Positions 18,774-27,905 of a stretch of DNA of 64,000 nucleotides are shown here, one piece after another. This stretch comes from Hyphomicrobiales bacterium (lineage in GTDB: Bacteria; Pseudomonadota; Alphaproteobacteria; Parvibaculales; Parvibaculaceae): the NCBI GenBank assembly GCA_016124805.1, contig WGND01000001.1:310001-374000 (forward strand), read 5' to 3'. The notes below the pieces were generated by a model. That model saw only the letters and a list, made by a program, of their open reading frames with translations. It did no database searches and was not told the origin of the DNA. The position numbers were made by a program, and so were the translations under genes. Each line of letters begins with the position of its first letter. Within the stretch, counting starts at the first letter, position 1.

Positions 18774-19509
18774 AGGGGCGCCTGCCACGCCATGGGTTGC
18801 CCATGTGCTGACACTCTTTCCGGAGATGTTTCCGGGCTCTCTGGGCCTGTCTCTGGCCGGAAAGGCACTGGAATCGGGCATCTGGAGTCTGGAAGCGGTG
18901 GACATTCGCGATTTTGCGCGCGATAAACACCGCTCCGTTGATGATACCCCGGCAGGCGGCGGGCCCGGCATGGTGATGCGGGCCGATGTGATGGCGGCGG
19001 CGATTGATGCGGTTCATCCGGGAAATGGCGTCAAGCCATTGATTTATTTAAGCCCTCGGGGCGCGCCTTTGACCCAGGAACGGGTCCGGGCGTTGGCTGA
19101 GGGGCCGGGTGTGACCCTGGTTTGCGGTCGTTTTGAAGGCCTGGACGAGCGGGTCATTGAAGCGCGCGGGATGGAAGAAGTCAGCCTCGGCGACTTTATC
19201 CTCTCCGGCGGGGAGCCAGCGGCGCTGGCGCTTCTGGATGCCGTGGTCCGGTTGCTGCCCGGTGTGATGGGCGCGACGGCTTCGGGCGAAGATGAGAGTT
19301 TTGAAGGCGGATTGCTTGAATATCCGCATTATACGCGGCCTGCCCTGTTTGAGGGCCGCGAAATACCGGCGGTTTTGACCTCCGGTGATCATGCCAAGGT
19401 TAAGGCTTGGCGTCGGGCAGCCGCTGAAAGCCTGACAAAGGCCCGACGGCCTGATCTTTGGGATAAATTTCTCAAAGATATGACGAAAGATGGTCGCAAG
19501 ACCGATTGA
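18766..19509 (+). CDS. trmD: tRNA (guanine-N1)-methyltransferase TrmD
   Basis: Methylates G37 of tRNAs with AdoMet, preventing +1 frameshifts. The 247-residue SPOUT enzyme begins [20 protein letters not shown] and has [24 protein letters not shown] and the knot [15 protein letters not shown], then the HYTRPA segment. The ATG at 18766 lies inside the rimM end; an earlier in-frame ATG at 18736 would extend it into rimM without family similarity. Confidence 0.96.
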   Translation: MTEGAPATPWVAHVLTLFPEMFPGSLGLSLAGKALESGIWSLEAVDIRDFARDKHRSVDDTPAGGGPGMVMRADVMAAAIDAVHPGNGVKPLIYLSPRGAPLTQERVRALAEGPGVTLVCGRFEGLDERVIEARGMEEVSLGDFILSGGEPAALALLDAVVRLLPGVMGATASGEDESFEGGLLEYPHYTRPALFEGREIPAVLTSGDHAKVKAWRRAAAESLTKARRPDLWDKFLKDMTKDGRKTD

Positions 19510-19579
19510 ATTGTGTTACGGAAGCGCGCTTGCGGGCCAGATGGGTCTGCGACGCCTTCATATCTGAGGTTTGAGAGCC

Positions 19580-19978
19580 ATGAATATCATCGAGCAGATC
19601 GATCAGGAACAAATGACAGCGCTGACAAGCGGCGGCAAGGTCATTCCCGATTTCGCACCTGGCGATACCGTTTCGGTCAGCGTGAAGGTTGTGGAAGGCA
19701 CGCGCGAGCGTCTGCAGGCCTATGAAGGTGTGTGCATCGGTCGCGCCGGCGCCGGCATCAACCAGAATTTCACCGTCCGCAAGATTTCCTACGGCGAAGG
19801 CGTGGAACGTGTGTTCCCGCTCTACAGCCCGCTGGTCGAGTCGATCAAGGTGGTCCGCAAGGGTCGCGTTCGTCGCGCCAAGCTTTATTACCTGCGTGGT
19901 CTGCGCGGCAAGGCTGCCCGAATTACCGAGAAGAAGGATTTCAAGTCCCGTCGCGGCGAAGCAAACGGCGCAGCCTGA
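19580..19978 (+). CDS. rplS: 50S ribosomal protein bL19
   Basis: Large-subunit protein at the 30S/50S interface. The 132-residue product starts [15 protein letters not shown] and has [52 protein letters not shown] and [17 protein letters not shown], all diagnostic. I chose the ATG at 19580 as the usual N-terminus; another lies 9 nt upstream. A strong terminator follows. Confidence 0.96.
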   Translation: MNIIEQIDQEQMTALTSGGKVIPDFAPGDTVSVSVKVVEGTRERLQAYEGVCIGRAGAGINQNFTVRKISYGEGVERVFPLYSPLVESIKVVRKGRVRRAKLYYLRGLRGKAARITEKKDFKSRRGEANGAA

Positions 19979-20013
19979 ATTCATCAGCCTTAACAGGTCG
20001 ATGCAGCAAGCAA

Positions 20014-20053
20014 GCGGGCAGGGCGCCAGACGCCCGGGCCCGCTTTCTTTTTT
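20014..20053 (+). terminator. Rho-independent terminator after rplS
   Basis: GCGGGC (20014-20019) pairs with GCCCGC (20038-20043), enclosing a second short GGCG/CGCC stem, followed directly by TTTCTTTTTT. It closes the rpsP-rimM-trmD-rplS operon. Confidence 0.85.
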
Positions 20054-20197
20054 CTGATGCGCCATTTTCCGAGATGCCACGGGAATGTTGCGAGGTGGTG
20101 ATGAGATATCCCCGCCCCAAGCATAGCCCTTATACTATTGAGACATGAACGGCTGCCAGAGGATCAACATCCCGCGCCGAAGACAGGAGCAAGAAAT

Positions 20198-21604
20198 ATG
20201 TCCACACCCCGCACCATGTACGACAAGATCTGGGACGCCCATCTTGTGGACATGCAGGAGGATGGCACGGGCCTTCTCTATATCGACCGCCATCTCGTGC
20301 ATGAAGTGACAAGCCCGCAGGCCTTTGAAGGGCTGCGCATGGCCGGCCGCAAGGTGCATGCACCTGCCAAGACGCTCGCGGTTGCCGACCATAATGTGCC
20401 GACCACGGATCGCGCCCATGGCATTGCGGATGAAGAAAGCCGCATCCAGGTGCAGACGCTGGAAGACAATGCCAAGGCCTTCGGCATTGAATATCTGCAG
20501 ATGTCCGATATCCGTCAGGGCATTGTGCATATTGTCGGCCCGGAACAGGGCTTCACGCTGCCGGGCACCACGATTGTCTGTGGCGACAGCCATACCTCGA
20601 CGCATGGTGCCTTTGGCGCGCTCGCCCATGGCATCGGCACATCGGAAGTCGAGCATGTGCTGGCCACGCAGACGCTGATCCAGGCCAAGGCCAAGAACAT
20701 GCGCATCAATGTGATGGGCAAGGCGCCGGAAGGCTTTACGGCCAAGGATATCGCGCTTGCCATCATCGGCCATATCGGCACGGCGGGCGGCACGGGCTAT
20801 GTGATCGAATATGCCGGTGAAGCGATCCGTGACCTGTCGATGGAAGGCCGCATGACGGTCTGCAACATGACGATCGAAGCCGGTGCCCGCGCCGGCATGA
20901 TCGCACCGGACGAAAAAACCATTGCCTATTTCAAGGGCCGCCCGATGGCGCCCAAGGGCGAGAACTGGGACAAGGCAGCGGCCTATTGGCTGACGCTGCC
21001 ATCGGATGAAGGCGCGCATTTCGACAAGGAAATCAATCTCGATATCGCCAATCTGCCGCCGATGATCACCTGGGGTACGAGCCCTGAAAATGTCATCAAG
21101 ATCACCGACCGCGTGCCGGATCCGGAAAAAGTGACCGATGAAAACCATCGTCACGCGCTGGAACGCGCGCTGGCCTATATGGGCCTGACGGCGGGTACGC
21201 CGATCACGGATGTGAAGATCGACCGCGTCTTCATCGGCTCCTGCACCAATGGCCGCATCGAAGACCTGCGCGCGGCTGCCGCTGTTGCCAAAGGCAAGAA
21301 GGTTGCCGCCACCGTCAATGCGATGGTGGTGCCGGGGTCGGGCCTTGTGAAGGAGCAGGCGGAAGCTGAAGGCCTTGACAAGATTTTTGTCGAAGCCGGT
21401 TTTGAATGGCGCGAGCCAGGTTGTTCCATGTGCCTTGCCATGAATGCCGACAAGCTCGCCCCGGGCGAACGCTGCGCCTCGACCTCGAACCGCAATTTCG
21501 AAGGCCGTCAGGGCCGTGGCGGCCGCACGCATCTCGTTTCGCCGCAGATGGCGGCGGCGGCAGCGATTGCCGGTCACTTTGTTGATTTTCGCGAGATGAA
21601 TTAA
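20198..21604 (+). CDS. leuC: 3-isopropylmalate dehydratase large subunit LeuC
   Basis: With LeuD isomerises 2- to 3-isopropylmalate in leucine synthesis. The 468-residue product has FeS cysteines in [11 protein letters not shown] and GCSMCLAMN, plus [20 protein letters not shown] and [23 protein letters not shown] about 10 nt upstream fixes the ATG at 20198 rather than 20138. The 140-bp leader before it carries TATACT (20131-20136) but no matching -35, and its one short frame is not Leu-rich, so no attenuator was recognised. Confidence 0.97.
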   Translation: MSTPRTMYDKIWDAHLVDMQEDGTGLLYIDRHLVHEVTSPQAFEGLRMAGRKVHAPAKTLAVADHNVPTTDRAHGIADEESRIQVQTLEDNAKAFGIEYLQMSDIRQGIVHIVGPEQGFTLPGTTIVCGDSHTSTHGAFGALAHGIGTSEVEHVLATQTLIQAKAKNMRINVMGKAPEGFTAKDIALAIIGHIGTAGGTGYVIEYAGEAIRDLSMEGRMTVCNMTIEAGARAGMIAPDEKTIAYFKGRPMAPKGENWDKAAAYWLTLPSDEGAHFDKEINLDIANLPPMITWGTSPENVIKITDRVPDPEKVTDENHRHALERALAYMGLTAGTPITDVKIDRVFIGSCTNGRIEDLRAAAAVAKGKKVAATVNAMVVPGSGLVKEQAEAEGLDKIFVEAGFEWREPGCSMCLAMNADKLAPGERCASTSNRNFEGRQGRGGRTHLVSPQMAAAAAIAGHFVDFREMN

Positions 21605-21615
21605 GGAGACGCCAA

Positions 21616-22221
21616 ATGGACAAGTTCAACAAACTCACAGGCGTTGCGGCACCGCTGCCACTGATCAATATCGATACCGATATGATCATCCCCAAGCAGT
21701 TCCTGAAAACGATCAAGCGCACGGGGCTCGGCAAGAACCTGTTTGACGAAATGCGCTATGACGAGCAGGGCAACGAGATTGCTGATTTCGTGCTCAACAA
21801 GCCGGCCTATCGCAAGGCACAGATTTTGGTGACGGGCGAAAATTTCGGCTGCGGCTCCTCGCGCGAACATGCGCCCTGGGCGCTGGCCGACTTCGGCATC
21901 AAATGCGTGATCGCGCCGAGCTTTGCCGACATCTTCTACAATAACTGTTTCCAGAACGGCATCCTGCCCATCGTCCTGCCGCAGGCCGACGTCGACAAGC
22001 TGATGGATGATGCCGAGCGCGGCCAGAACGCCGTTGTGACAGTTGATCTGGAAGCCCAGGAAATTCGCGGGCCAGATGGCGGTGTGATCACATTTGACGT
22101 CGATCCCTTCCGCAAGCATTGCATGCTTGAAGGCCTTGATGGCGTGGGTCTGACGCTAAAGAAGGTCGATACGATCAAGACCTATGAAGATCGACAGGCG
22201 GTAGAGCAGCCCTGGCTGTAA
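21616..22221 (+). CDS. leuD: 3-isopropylmalate dehydratase small subunit LeuD
   Basis: Swivel-domain partner of LeuC. The 201-residue product shows [34 protein letters not shown] and [20 protein letters not shown], the family landmarks. GGAGA precedes the ATG, 11 bp after leuC. The leuB gene follows after a 75-bp gap holding a palindromic repeat. Confidence 0.97.
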   Translation: MDKFNKLTGVAAPLPLINIDTDMIIPKQFLKTIKRTGLGKNLFDEMRYDEQGNEIADFVLNKPAYRKAQILVTGENFGCGSSREHAPWALADFGIKCVIAPSFADIFYNNCFQNGILPIVLPQADVDKLMDDAERGQNAVVTVDLEAQEIRGPDGGVITFDVDPFRKHCMLEGLDGVGLTLKKVDTIKTYEDRQAVEQPWL

Positions 22222-22230
22222 ATATCAATA

Positions 22231-22279
22231 TGTCGCCCGGGATCCGATCCGGGCATCCGGAGCAGGTCCGGCAATGACA
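22231..22279. repeat. Palindromic intergenic element between leuD and leuB
   Basis: TGTCGCCCGG at the left and CCGGCAATGACA at the right bracket an inner CCCGGGATC/GATCCGGG pair. The form resembles dispersed intergenic palindromes of alphaproteobacteria. In a leuCDB message it would fold as a hairpin between leuD and leuB. Confidence 0.6.
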
Positions 22280-22296
22280 ATGAGAGCAAGAGCAGA

Positions 22297-23403
22297 ATGA
22301 CGAAGAACATCCTCATCGTGGCCGGCGACGGCATTGGCCCGGAAGTCATGGGCGAAGTCGAGCGCGTGATCGCCTGGTATAATGACAAGCGCGGCTTTGA
22401 CGCCAAGGTCGAGAACGAGCTGGTCGGCGGTTGCTGCTATGACGCGCATGGCGTGGCGGTGACGGATGAAACGGTTGCCAAGGCCAAGGCGGCAGATGCC
22501 GTGATGCTGGGTGCGGTGGGCGGCCCCAAATGGGATGATGTGCCTTATGAAGGACGCCCTGAGGCGGGCCTGCTGCGTCTGCGCAAGGACCTGGAGCTCT
22601 TCGCCAATCTGCGGCCCGCGCTCTGCTTTGCAGCCCTTGCCGATGCCTCGTCGCTGAAGCGGGAAATTGTCGAAGGTCTCGACATCATGATCGTGCGCGA
22701 GCTGACGGGTGGTGTTTACTTCGGCGAGCCCAAAGAGATCACTGATATCGGCAATGGCGAGCGTCGCGGCGTTGATACGCAGGTCTATACAACCCATGAG
22801 ATCACACGCATTGCCGAAGTCGCTTTTGATCTGGCGCGCAAGCGCGACAATCGCGTGATGTCGGTTGAGAAGCGCAATGTGATGAAGACCGGCGTGCTCT
22901 GGTATGAGGAAGTTGCCAAGCTGCACAAGGCGAAGTTCTCCGACGTGAAGCTTGAGAACATGCTGGCCGATAATTGCGCCATGCAGCTCGTGCGCAATCC
23001 CAAACAGTTCGACGTCATCGTGACCGACAATCTCTTTGGCGACGTGCTTTCCGACATTGCCTCCATGCTGACAGGCTCGCTGGGCATGCTGCCCTCGGCA
23101 TCGCTCGGGGCCAAAGACGCCAATGGCAAGGCCTGCGCCATGTATGAACCCGTGCATGGCTCGGCGCCGGACATTGCCGGCACGGGGGCGGCCAATCCGA
23201 TTGCCTCGATCCTCAGCTTTGCCATGGCGCTGCGCTATACATTCGAGTTGGGTGCTGATGCCGACCTGCTGGAAAAGGCCGTCGATCAGGTGCTGGCCTC
23301 GGGTCTGCGGACCGGCGACATCATGCAGGACGGCATGAAAAAAGTCGGCACGCGCGAAATGGGCGATGCGATCCTCGCGGCCCTTGATAAATTGAACGGT
23401 TGA
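22297..23403 (+). CDS. leuB: 3-isopropylmalate dehydrogenase LeuB
   Basis: NAD-dependent oxidative decarboxylation of 3-isopropylmalate. The 368-residue product starts [20 protein letters not shown] and has [39 protein letters not shown], the metal/NAD region [20 protein letters not shown] and [20 protein letters not shown]. Length is normal. It is followed by a cluster of palindromic repeats, then asd. Confidence 0.97.
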   Translation: MTKNILIVAGDGIGPEVMGEVERVIAWYNDKRGFDAKVENELVGGCCYDAHGVAVTDETVAKAKAADAVMLGAVGGPKWDDVPYEGRPEAGLLRLRKDLELFANLRPALCFAALADASSLKREIVEGLDIMIVRELTGGVYFGEPKEITDIGNGERRGVDTQVYTTHEITRIAEVAFDLARKRDNRVMSVEKRNVMKTGVLWYEEVAKLHKAKFSDVKLENMLADNCAMQLVRNPKQFDVIVTDNLFGDVLSDIASMLTGSLGMLPSASLGAKDANGKACAMYEPVHGSAPDIAGTGAANPIASILSFAMALRYTFELGADADLLEKAVDQVLASGLRTGDIMQDGMKKVGTREMGDAILAALDKLNG

Positions 23404-23413
23404 GTTTTGTTGT

Positions 23414-23453
23414 CATCCTTCGAGACGGACCTTCGGTCCTCCTCAGGATGAGG
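23414..23453 (+). repeat. Intergenic palindromic repeat, copy 1
   Basis: A 40-bp unit starting CATCCTTCGAGACGG and ending CTCCTCAGGATGAGG, with an inner GGACC-TTC-GGTCC stem and outer CATCCT/AGGATG arms. One of three copies between leuB and asd. Confidence 0.8.
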
Positions 23454-23472
23454 AAGAAATTTAGTCCGACGA

Positions 23473-23512
23473 CATCCTTTGAGACGGACCTTCGGTCCTC
23501 CTCAGGATGAGG
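23473..23512 (+). repeat. Intergenic palindromic repeat, copy 2
   Basis: Identical to copy 1 over 40 bp except one C to T change in the left arm (CATCCTTTGAGACGG). It lies 59 bp downstream of copy 1 in the same orientation. Confidence 0.8.
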
Positions 23513-23529
23513 TTAACTCAAAAATATGT

Positions 23530-23569
23530 CCTCACCCTGAGGAGCCGCAACGCGGCGTCTCGAAGGGGG
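23530..23569 (-). repeat. Intergenic palindromic repeat, copy 3 (inverted, variant loop)
   Basis: Read on the minus strand this 40-bp unit has the same arms (TCCTTCGAGACG-like and CTCCTCAGGGTGAGG), but the inner stem is CCGCGTTGCGG in place of GACCTTCGGTC. It ends 25 bp before the asd ATG. Same family, opposite orientation, compensatory inner stem. Confidence 0.75.
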
Positions 23570-23594
23570 CGGGCCGAGCTGCAGGAGAGAAAAG

Positions 23595-24617
23595 ATGGGC
23601 TACAAGATCGCCGTTGTGGGTGCGACCGGAAATGTGGGCCAGGAAATGCTCAACATTCTGGCGGAACGCGATTTTCCGGCTGATGAAGTGGTGGCGCTTG
23701 CCTCGCGCGCGAGCGTCGGGCGCGACGTCTCTTATGGCGACCGCACGCTGAAAGTGAAAGCCATTGAGCAGTTCGATTTCAAGGGCACCGATATCTGCCT
23801 GATGGCGGTCAGCGCGTCGCTTGCCGGTGAATGGGCGCCCAAGATCGCTGCCAAGGGTTGCATCGTGATCGACAATTCCTCGCGCTTCCGCATGGACCCC
23901 GATGTGCCGCTGGTGGTGCCGGAGGTCAATCCGGGCGCGATTGCGGGCTATACCAAGAAGAACATCATTGCCAATCCGAATTGCTCGACGGCACAGATGG
24001 TTGTCGCGCTGAAACCCCTTCATGATGCTGCTGTCATCCGTCGTGTGGTCGTCTCGACCTATCAGGCCGTGTCGGGGGCGGGCCGCGAGGCGATGGACGA
24101 GCTCTTCACGCAGACACGTGCTGTCTTTGTGAATGATGAGATCGTGCGCGAACAGTTCACCAAGCAGATTGCCTTTAACGTGATCCCGCATATTGACGAT
24201 TTCATGGAAGACGGCACCACCAAGGAAGAATGGAAGATGGTGGTGGAAACAAAGAAGATTCTTGATCCCAAGATCAAGCTGACGGCCACCTGTGTGCGGG
24301 TGCCGGTCTTTGTCGGTCATTCCGAAGCGATCAATATCGAATTTGAAAATCCCATGAGCGATGAAGAGGCGCGCGCGCTGCTGCGTGAGGCGCCGGGCGT
24401 GCTGGTGGTCGACAAGCGCGAGGATGGCGGCTACATCACGCCGCTTGAATGCGTGGGTGACTTTGCCACCTATATCAGCCGCATCCGCGTGGACCCGACC
24501 ATCGATAATGGCCTCAACATCTGGGTTGTCTCGGATAATCTGCGCAAGGGTGCGGCGCTTAATGCGGTGCAGATTGCCGAAACACTGGGCGCGCGTTATC
24601 TGAAAAAGGCGGCTTGA
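23595..24617 (+). CDS. asd: Aspartate-semialdehyde dehydrogenase
   Basis: NADPH-dependent reduction of aspartyl phosphate, the branch point to lysine/DAP, threonine and methionine. The 340-residue product has the Rossmann GATGNVGQEML, ALASRASVG, DNSSRFRMDPDVPLVVPEVN, active-site Cys in NPNCSTAQM, and YQAVSGAG. GGAGA precedes the ATG. Adjacent to leuCDB as in many alphaproteobacteria, separated by the repeats above. Confidence 0.97.
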   Translation: MGYKIAVVGATGNVGQEMLNILAERDFPADEVVALASRASVGRDVSYGDRTLKVKAIEQFDFKGTDICLMAVSASLAGEWAPKIAAKGCIVIDNSSRFRMDPDVPLVVPEVNPGAIAGYTKKNIIANPNCSTAQMVVALKPLHDAAVIRRVVVSTYQAVSGAGREAMDELFTQTRAVFVNDEIVREQFTKQIAFNVIPHIDDFMEDGTTKEEWKMVVETKKILDPKIKLTATCVRVPVFVGHSEAINIEFENPMSDEEARALLREAPGVLVVDKREDGGYITPLECVGDFATYISRIRVDPTIDNGLNIWVVSDNLRKGAALNAVQIAETLGARYLKKAA

Positions 24618-24621
24618 GAAC

Positions 24622-24638
24622 TGCACAATAACTGTGCA
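24622..24638. promoter_or_regulatory. NtrC-type enhancer site upstream of amt-kinase gene (candidate)
   Basis: TGCACAATAACTGTGCA has the TGCAC-N7-GTGCA layout of NtrC sites such as those before glnA. It is 150 bp upstream of an ammonium-transporter gene, where NtrC control is expected. A sigma-54-like TGGCGC...ATGCC at 24691-24707 follows, but its GG-GC spacing is one base too long, so the promoter itself is doubtful. The palindrome could also be a weak hairpin after asd, though no T-run follows. Confidence 0.5.
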
Positions 24639-24787
24639 ATCAACCGCATACGGATGATTGTTAACCCTTTGTCAGTAATTTTTGTCATGCTGGCGCTCAA
24701 AAATGCCGACAAATTCTCGGCTATAGCGAGGAAAATTAATCATTTCGCGTAAGGCTACCCTTTGAAGTTGTAACCAGGGGGTATGCT

Positions 24788-26941
24788 GTGGAGTCGACAG
24801 CCCAATCAATCGACACTGTGTGGGTTCTGGTATGCACCGTGCTGGTGCTGCTGATGCAGGCGGGCTTTGCCTGTCTTGAATCAGGTCTCGTCCGGGCCAA
24901 AAACTCCATCAATGTCGCCGTCAAGAATGCCGTTGATTTTTGTATCGCGGGCCTTGGTTTCTGGGTCATCGGCTTTGCCCTGATGTTTGGTACGAGCGCC
25001 TATGGCGTCATCGGCACGACCGGCTTTGCCATCAAGGGGGCCGCCGGCGACAGTGCCGCCTCGGCCTGGGTGATGGTTTTCTTCTTCTTCCAGCTGGCCT
25101 TTTGCTCCACCTCCACCACGATTGTCTCGGGCGCTGTGGCCGAGCGCATGAGCTTTCTTGGCTATATGGTGACCGCCGCCATTCTCAGCATTCTGATTTA
25201 CCCGGTTTTCGGCCACTGGGCCTGGGGCGGCCTGCTGACGGGCGAAGCGTCCGGCTGGCTCGAGAAGCTTGGCTTCATTGATTTTGCGGGTTCCACCGTC
25301 GTTCACAGCATTGGCGGCTGGATCGCGCTTGCGGCCATTCTCGTCATGGGCTCGCGTATCGGCCGTTTTGGACCGGGCGGTCATCCGATTGAAGGTCATG
25401 ACATGCCGATGGCGACGCTTGGCATGTTTCTCCTGTGGATCGGCTGGTTCGGCTTTAATGGCGGCTCCACGCTGGCGCTGAATGCCTCTGTTCCTTTCGT
25501 GCTGGTGCATACGATGCTGGCGGCGGCGGCAGGCGGCTTTGCAGCGACCATTCTGAGCTGGGTGCGTTCGGGCCTGCCCAGTGTCAGCAGCACGCTGAAC
25601 GGCATTCTGGCGGGGCTGGTGGCCATCACGGCCAATTGCCATGTGGTGGATACAGGCGCCGCCGTTGCCATTGGCATGGTGGGTGGCATGGTCTGCGTCT
25701 TTGCCAGTGATCTGCTTGCCTATCTTGAAATTGACGATGCGGTGGATGCCGTGCCGGTGCATCTGGCAGCGGGCATCTGGGGCACGCTGGCGGTGGCGAT
25801 TTTCGGCAATGAGGCCATGTTCCCGAATGGCAATACCCGCCTTGAACAATTGGGCGTGCAGGCGCTCGGGGTGGTTGCGGCCGGTCTTTTTGCCTTTACC
25901 GTTTCCTATTGTCTGCTGCGTCTCATCAATCGCTATGCGCCGCTGCGTGTGAGCAGCGAAGATGAATCGATTGGCCTCAATGTCTCTGAGCATGGCGCTT
26001 CAAGCGCTCTGCTGGATGTGCTGGGTGCGATGGAACATCAGGCCGCGCGGGGTGATTTCTCCCGCTCGCTGCCGGTCGAGCCCTTCACCGAAGCCGGCGA
26101 AATTGCCAAGCGCTACAATCTTGTGCTCGACAAGTTCAACAATGAAGTCGAACAGCGTGAAAAGACACTGGGCGATCTGCGCGAAGCGCGTGATCTGGCC
26201 GAGCTTGCCAATGCATCCAAGTCCCAGTTTCTGGCCAATATGAGCCATGAGCTGCGCACGCCGCTCAATGCCATTATCGGCTTTTCCGAACTCATCAATA
26301 ATGAGCTTTTCGGCCCGGTCGGCAATGATCGCTACAAGGAATATGTGGGTGATATTCACAAATCATCGAGCCATCTGCTCAGCCTGATCAATGACATTCT
26401 CGATCTCTCCAAGATCGAGGCTGATCGCTATGAGCTTTATGAAGAAGAGCTCGATGTCGCCGAGGTGATCGCCACCTGTCATCACATGATCCGTCATCGT
26501 GCCTCTGAAGCCGGTGTCGAGCTGTCGATGGTGATGGATCCCAAGCTGCCGCTGTTGCTGGCGGATAAACGCGCCCTGCGCCAGATGATCCTCAATCTGG
26601 TTTCCAATGCGGTGAAATTTACGCCGCGTGGCGGCTATATTGAACTCTCCGCGCATCTGGAGCCCGATCAGCGTATCGCGTTGCGTGTGCGCGACACGGG
26701 CATTGGCATTTCGCGTCAGGACATTCCGACGGCCCTTGAGCCCTTCCGCCAGATCGGCAAGGATTCCAATGTCTATTCCTCCGAGGGGACGGGTCTTGGT
26801 CTGCCGCTGACCAATGCGCTGGCGCGTCTGCATGGCGCCACGCTGGTGATCGAGTCCGAGCCCAATATCGGCACCACGATCACGATCCGCATGCCCTATG
26901 ATCGTGTGGTTCAGATCAATCAGATTGCCGCAGCCGGCTAA
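24788..26941 (+). CDS. Ammonium transporter (Amt) fused to a histidine kinase
   Basis: A 717-residue fusion. Residues 1-385 are a full Amt/Rh channel with about 11 membrane helices: ACLESGLVRAKNSINVAVKN, FCSTSTTIVSGAVAERMSF, and the twin pore histidines in DFAGSTVVHSIGGW and AVPVHLAAGIWGTL. After a charged linker (about 395-475) comes a HisKA domain with the phospho-acceptor in FLANMSHELRTPLNAIIGFS, then an HATPase with N-box LNLVSNAVKFTP, G1 DTGIGI and G2 GTGLGLPL. No receiver domain, and no response regulator or PII gene nearby. The start is a GTG. Likely an ammonium sensor or transceptor; signal direction and partner are unknown. It overlaps the convergent pdxY by 4 bp. Confidence 0.94.
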   Translation: MESTAQSIDTVWVLVCTVLVLLMQAGFACLESGLVRAKNSINVAVKNAVDFCIAGLGFWVIGFALMFGTSAYGVIGTTGFAIKGAAGDSAASAWVMVFFFFQLAFCSTSTTIVSGAVAERMSFLGYMVTAAILSILIYPVFGHWAWGGLLTGEASGWLEKLGFIDFAGSTVVHSIGGWIALAAILVMGSRIGRFGPGGHPIEGHDMPMATLGMFLLWIGWFGFNGGSTLALNASVPFVLVHTMLAAAAGGFAATILSWVRSGLPSVSSTLNGILAGLVAITANCHVVDTGAAVAIGMVGGMVCVFASDLLAYLEIDDAVDAVPVHLAAGIWGTLAVAIFGNEAMFPNGNTRLEQLGVQALGVVAAGLFAFTVSYCLLRLINRYAPLRVSSEDESIGLNVSEHGASSALLDVLGAMEHQAARGDFSRSLPVEPFTEAGEIAKRYNLVLDKFNNEVEQREKTLGDLREARDLAELANASKSQFLANMSHELRTPLNAIIGFSELINNELFGPVGNDRYKEYVGDIHKSSSHLLSLINDILDLSKIEADRYELYEEELDVAEVIATCHHMIRHRASEAGVELSMVMDPKLPLLLADKRALRQMILNLVSNAVKFTPRGGYIELSAHLEPDQRIALRVRDTGIGISRQDIPTALEPFRQIGKDSNVYSSEGTGLGLPLTNALARLHGATLVIESEPNIGTTITIRMPYDRVVQINQIAAAG

Positions 26942-27783
26942 AGGCTTTCAATGGCGCAGGCTGTGAGAGGCTGTTCCAGAAGTTGCTGGCCCGGCCCGAG
27001 CAGCAGGCTTTCCGATTTCTCATCAATGCTGAAGGCGACCATGTCGGCTGTGGTGGCGCTGGCGCACGCCATGGCCTCGGCAACCGTCATGCCATTGAGG
27101 TGATGGCCGAGAAAAAGGGCGGCAAAAAGATCGCCTGTGCCCTTGGGGGTGGTGAGGGGCGCGACGGCAAGATGTTTGGGCGTCTGACAGCGCCAGACAT
27201 GGTCAGCCGTGATGGCGAGGCTTGCGATGAAGGCCGCATCGGCGGGCGATGAGGTGGCCACGACCAGCGAACATTTCAGTGAGCGGGCCGCCGCAATGGC
27301 TTCCCCTGTGTTGCGGATTTCGCAACCGGCCAGAACCCCAAGCTCAAAAATATTAGGTGTGATGATGTCGGCAAGGCCTGCAAGATGGCGCAGGGCATCT
27401 GTAATGCCTTCGCTGACATAGCTGCCTTCTTCCGCATCACCGCAGATCGGGTCGCAGAGATAGATGGCCTCCGGATTGGCGCGCCGCAGCCGGCCGAGCA
27501 GCGCTTCAATGGCGCCGGCCTGATCGGCATGGGCCAGATAGCCGGAAATCAGCGCGTCGCATTGTGCCAGCAGCCCCAGCTCGTCGAGATTGGCGCCCAT
27601 CGCCTCGATATCGCCTGCCGCGACGGGGAGCACCTGCGGGCGGCCAAGGCCCGGATGATGGGAGAGAATGAGGCTCGGGATGGGCCAGACATTGTGGCCG
27701 AGCCGCATGAGCGGAAAGCTGCTCGCAGAATTGCCGACGGCCCCCATCACGACCTGACTGGAGATGGAGAGGATCGTTGACAT
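26938..27783 (-). CDS. pdxY: Pyridoxal kinase PdxY
   Basis: Phosphorylates pyridoxal in B6 salvage. The 281-residue ribokinase-fold protein shows ILSISSQVVMGAVGNSAS at the N-terminus, ALISGYLAHADQ, YLCDPICGD, DIITPNIFELGVLAG and the ATP/anion-hole motif PKGTGDLFAALFLGHHL. PdxY fits better than PdxK by the start and the CDPICGD segment. No partner in the neighbourhood; upstream is the divergent lyase gene. Confidence 0.92.
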   Translation of the reverse strand: MSTILSISSQVVMGAVGNSASSFPLMRLGHNVWPIPSLILSHHPGLGRPQVLPVAAGDIEAMGANLDELGLLAQCDALISGYLAHADQAGAIEALLGRLRRANPEAIYLCDPICGDAEEGSYVSEGITDALRHLAGLADIITPNIFELGVLAGCEIRNTGEAIAAARSLKCSLVVATSSPADAAFIASLAITADHVWRCQTPKHLAVAPLTTPKGTGDLFAALFLGHHLNGMTVAEAMACASATTADMVAFSIDEKSESLLLGPGQQLLEQPLTACAIESL

Positions 27784-27905
27784 GAATTATGGTCCTGATG
27801 ATGTGAATTCGGGGAAAGGTGCTTCACACCCCCGCTCAGGCTTTATACTGTGCAGGCTCACAGCGAAAATCCATATGTAAGACGATCAGAAAGACAGAGA
27901 GTTCC

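Noticed and set aside
20101-20148. Short frame before leuC as a leucine leader peptide
   Set aside because: It encodes 15 residues without a run of leucines and no terminator/antiterminator pair follows.
23414-23569. CRISPR array
   Set aside because: Only three units, one inverted, each itself palindromic, and unequal spacers; no cas genes. This is an intergenic palindrome cluster.
24622-24638. Terminator of asd
   Set aside because: The stem is 6 bp and no T-run follows; an NtrC-type site fits better, though this is not excluded.
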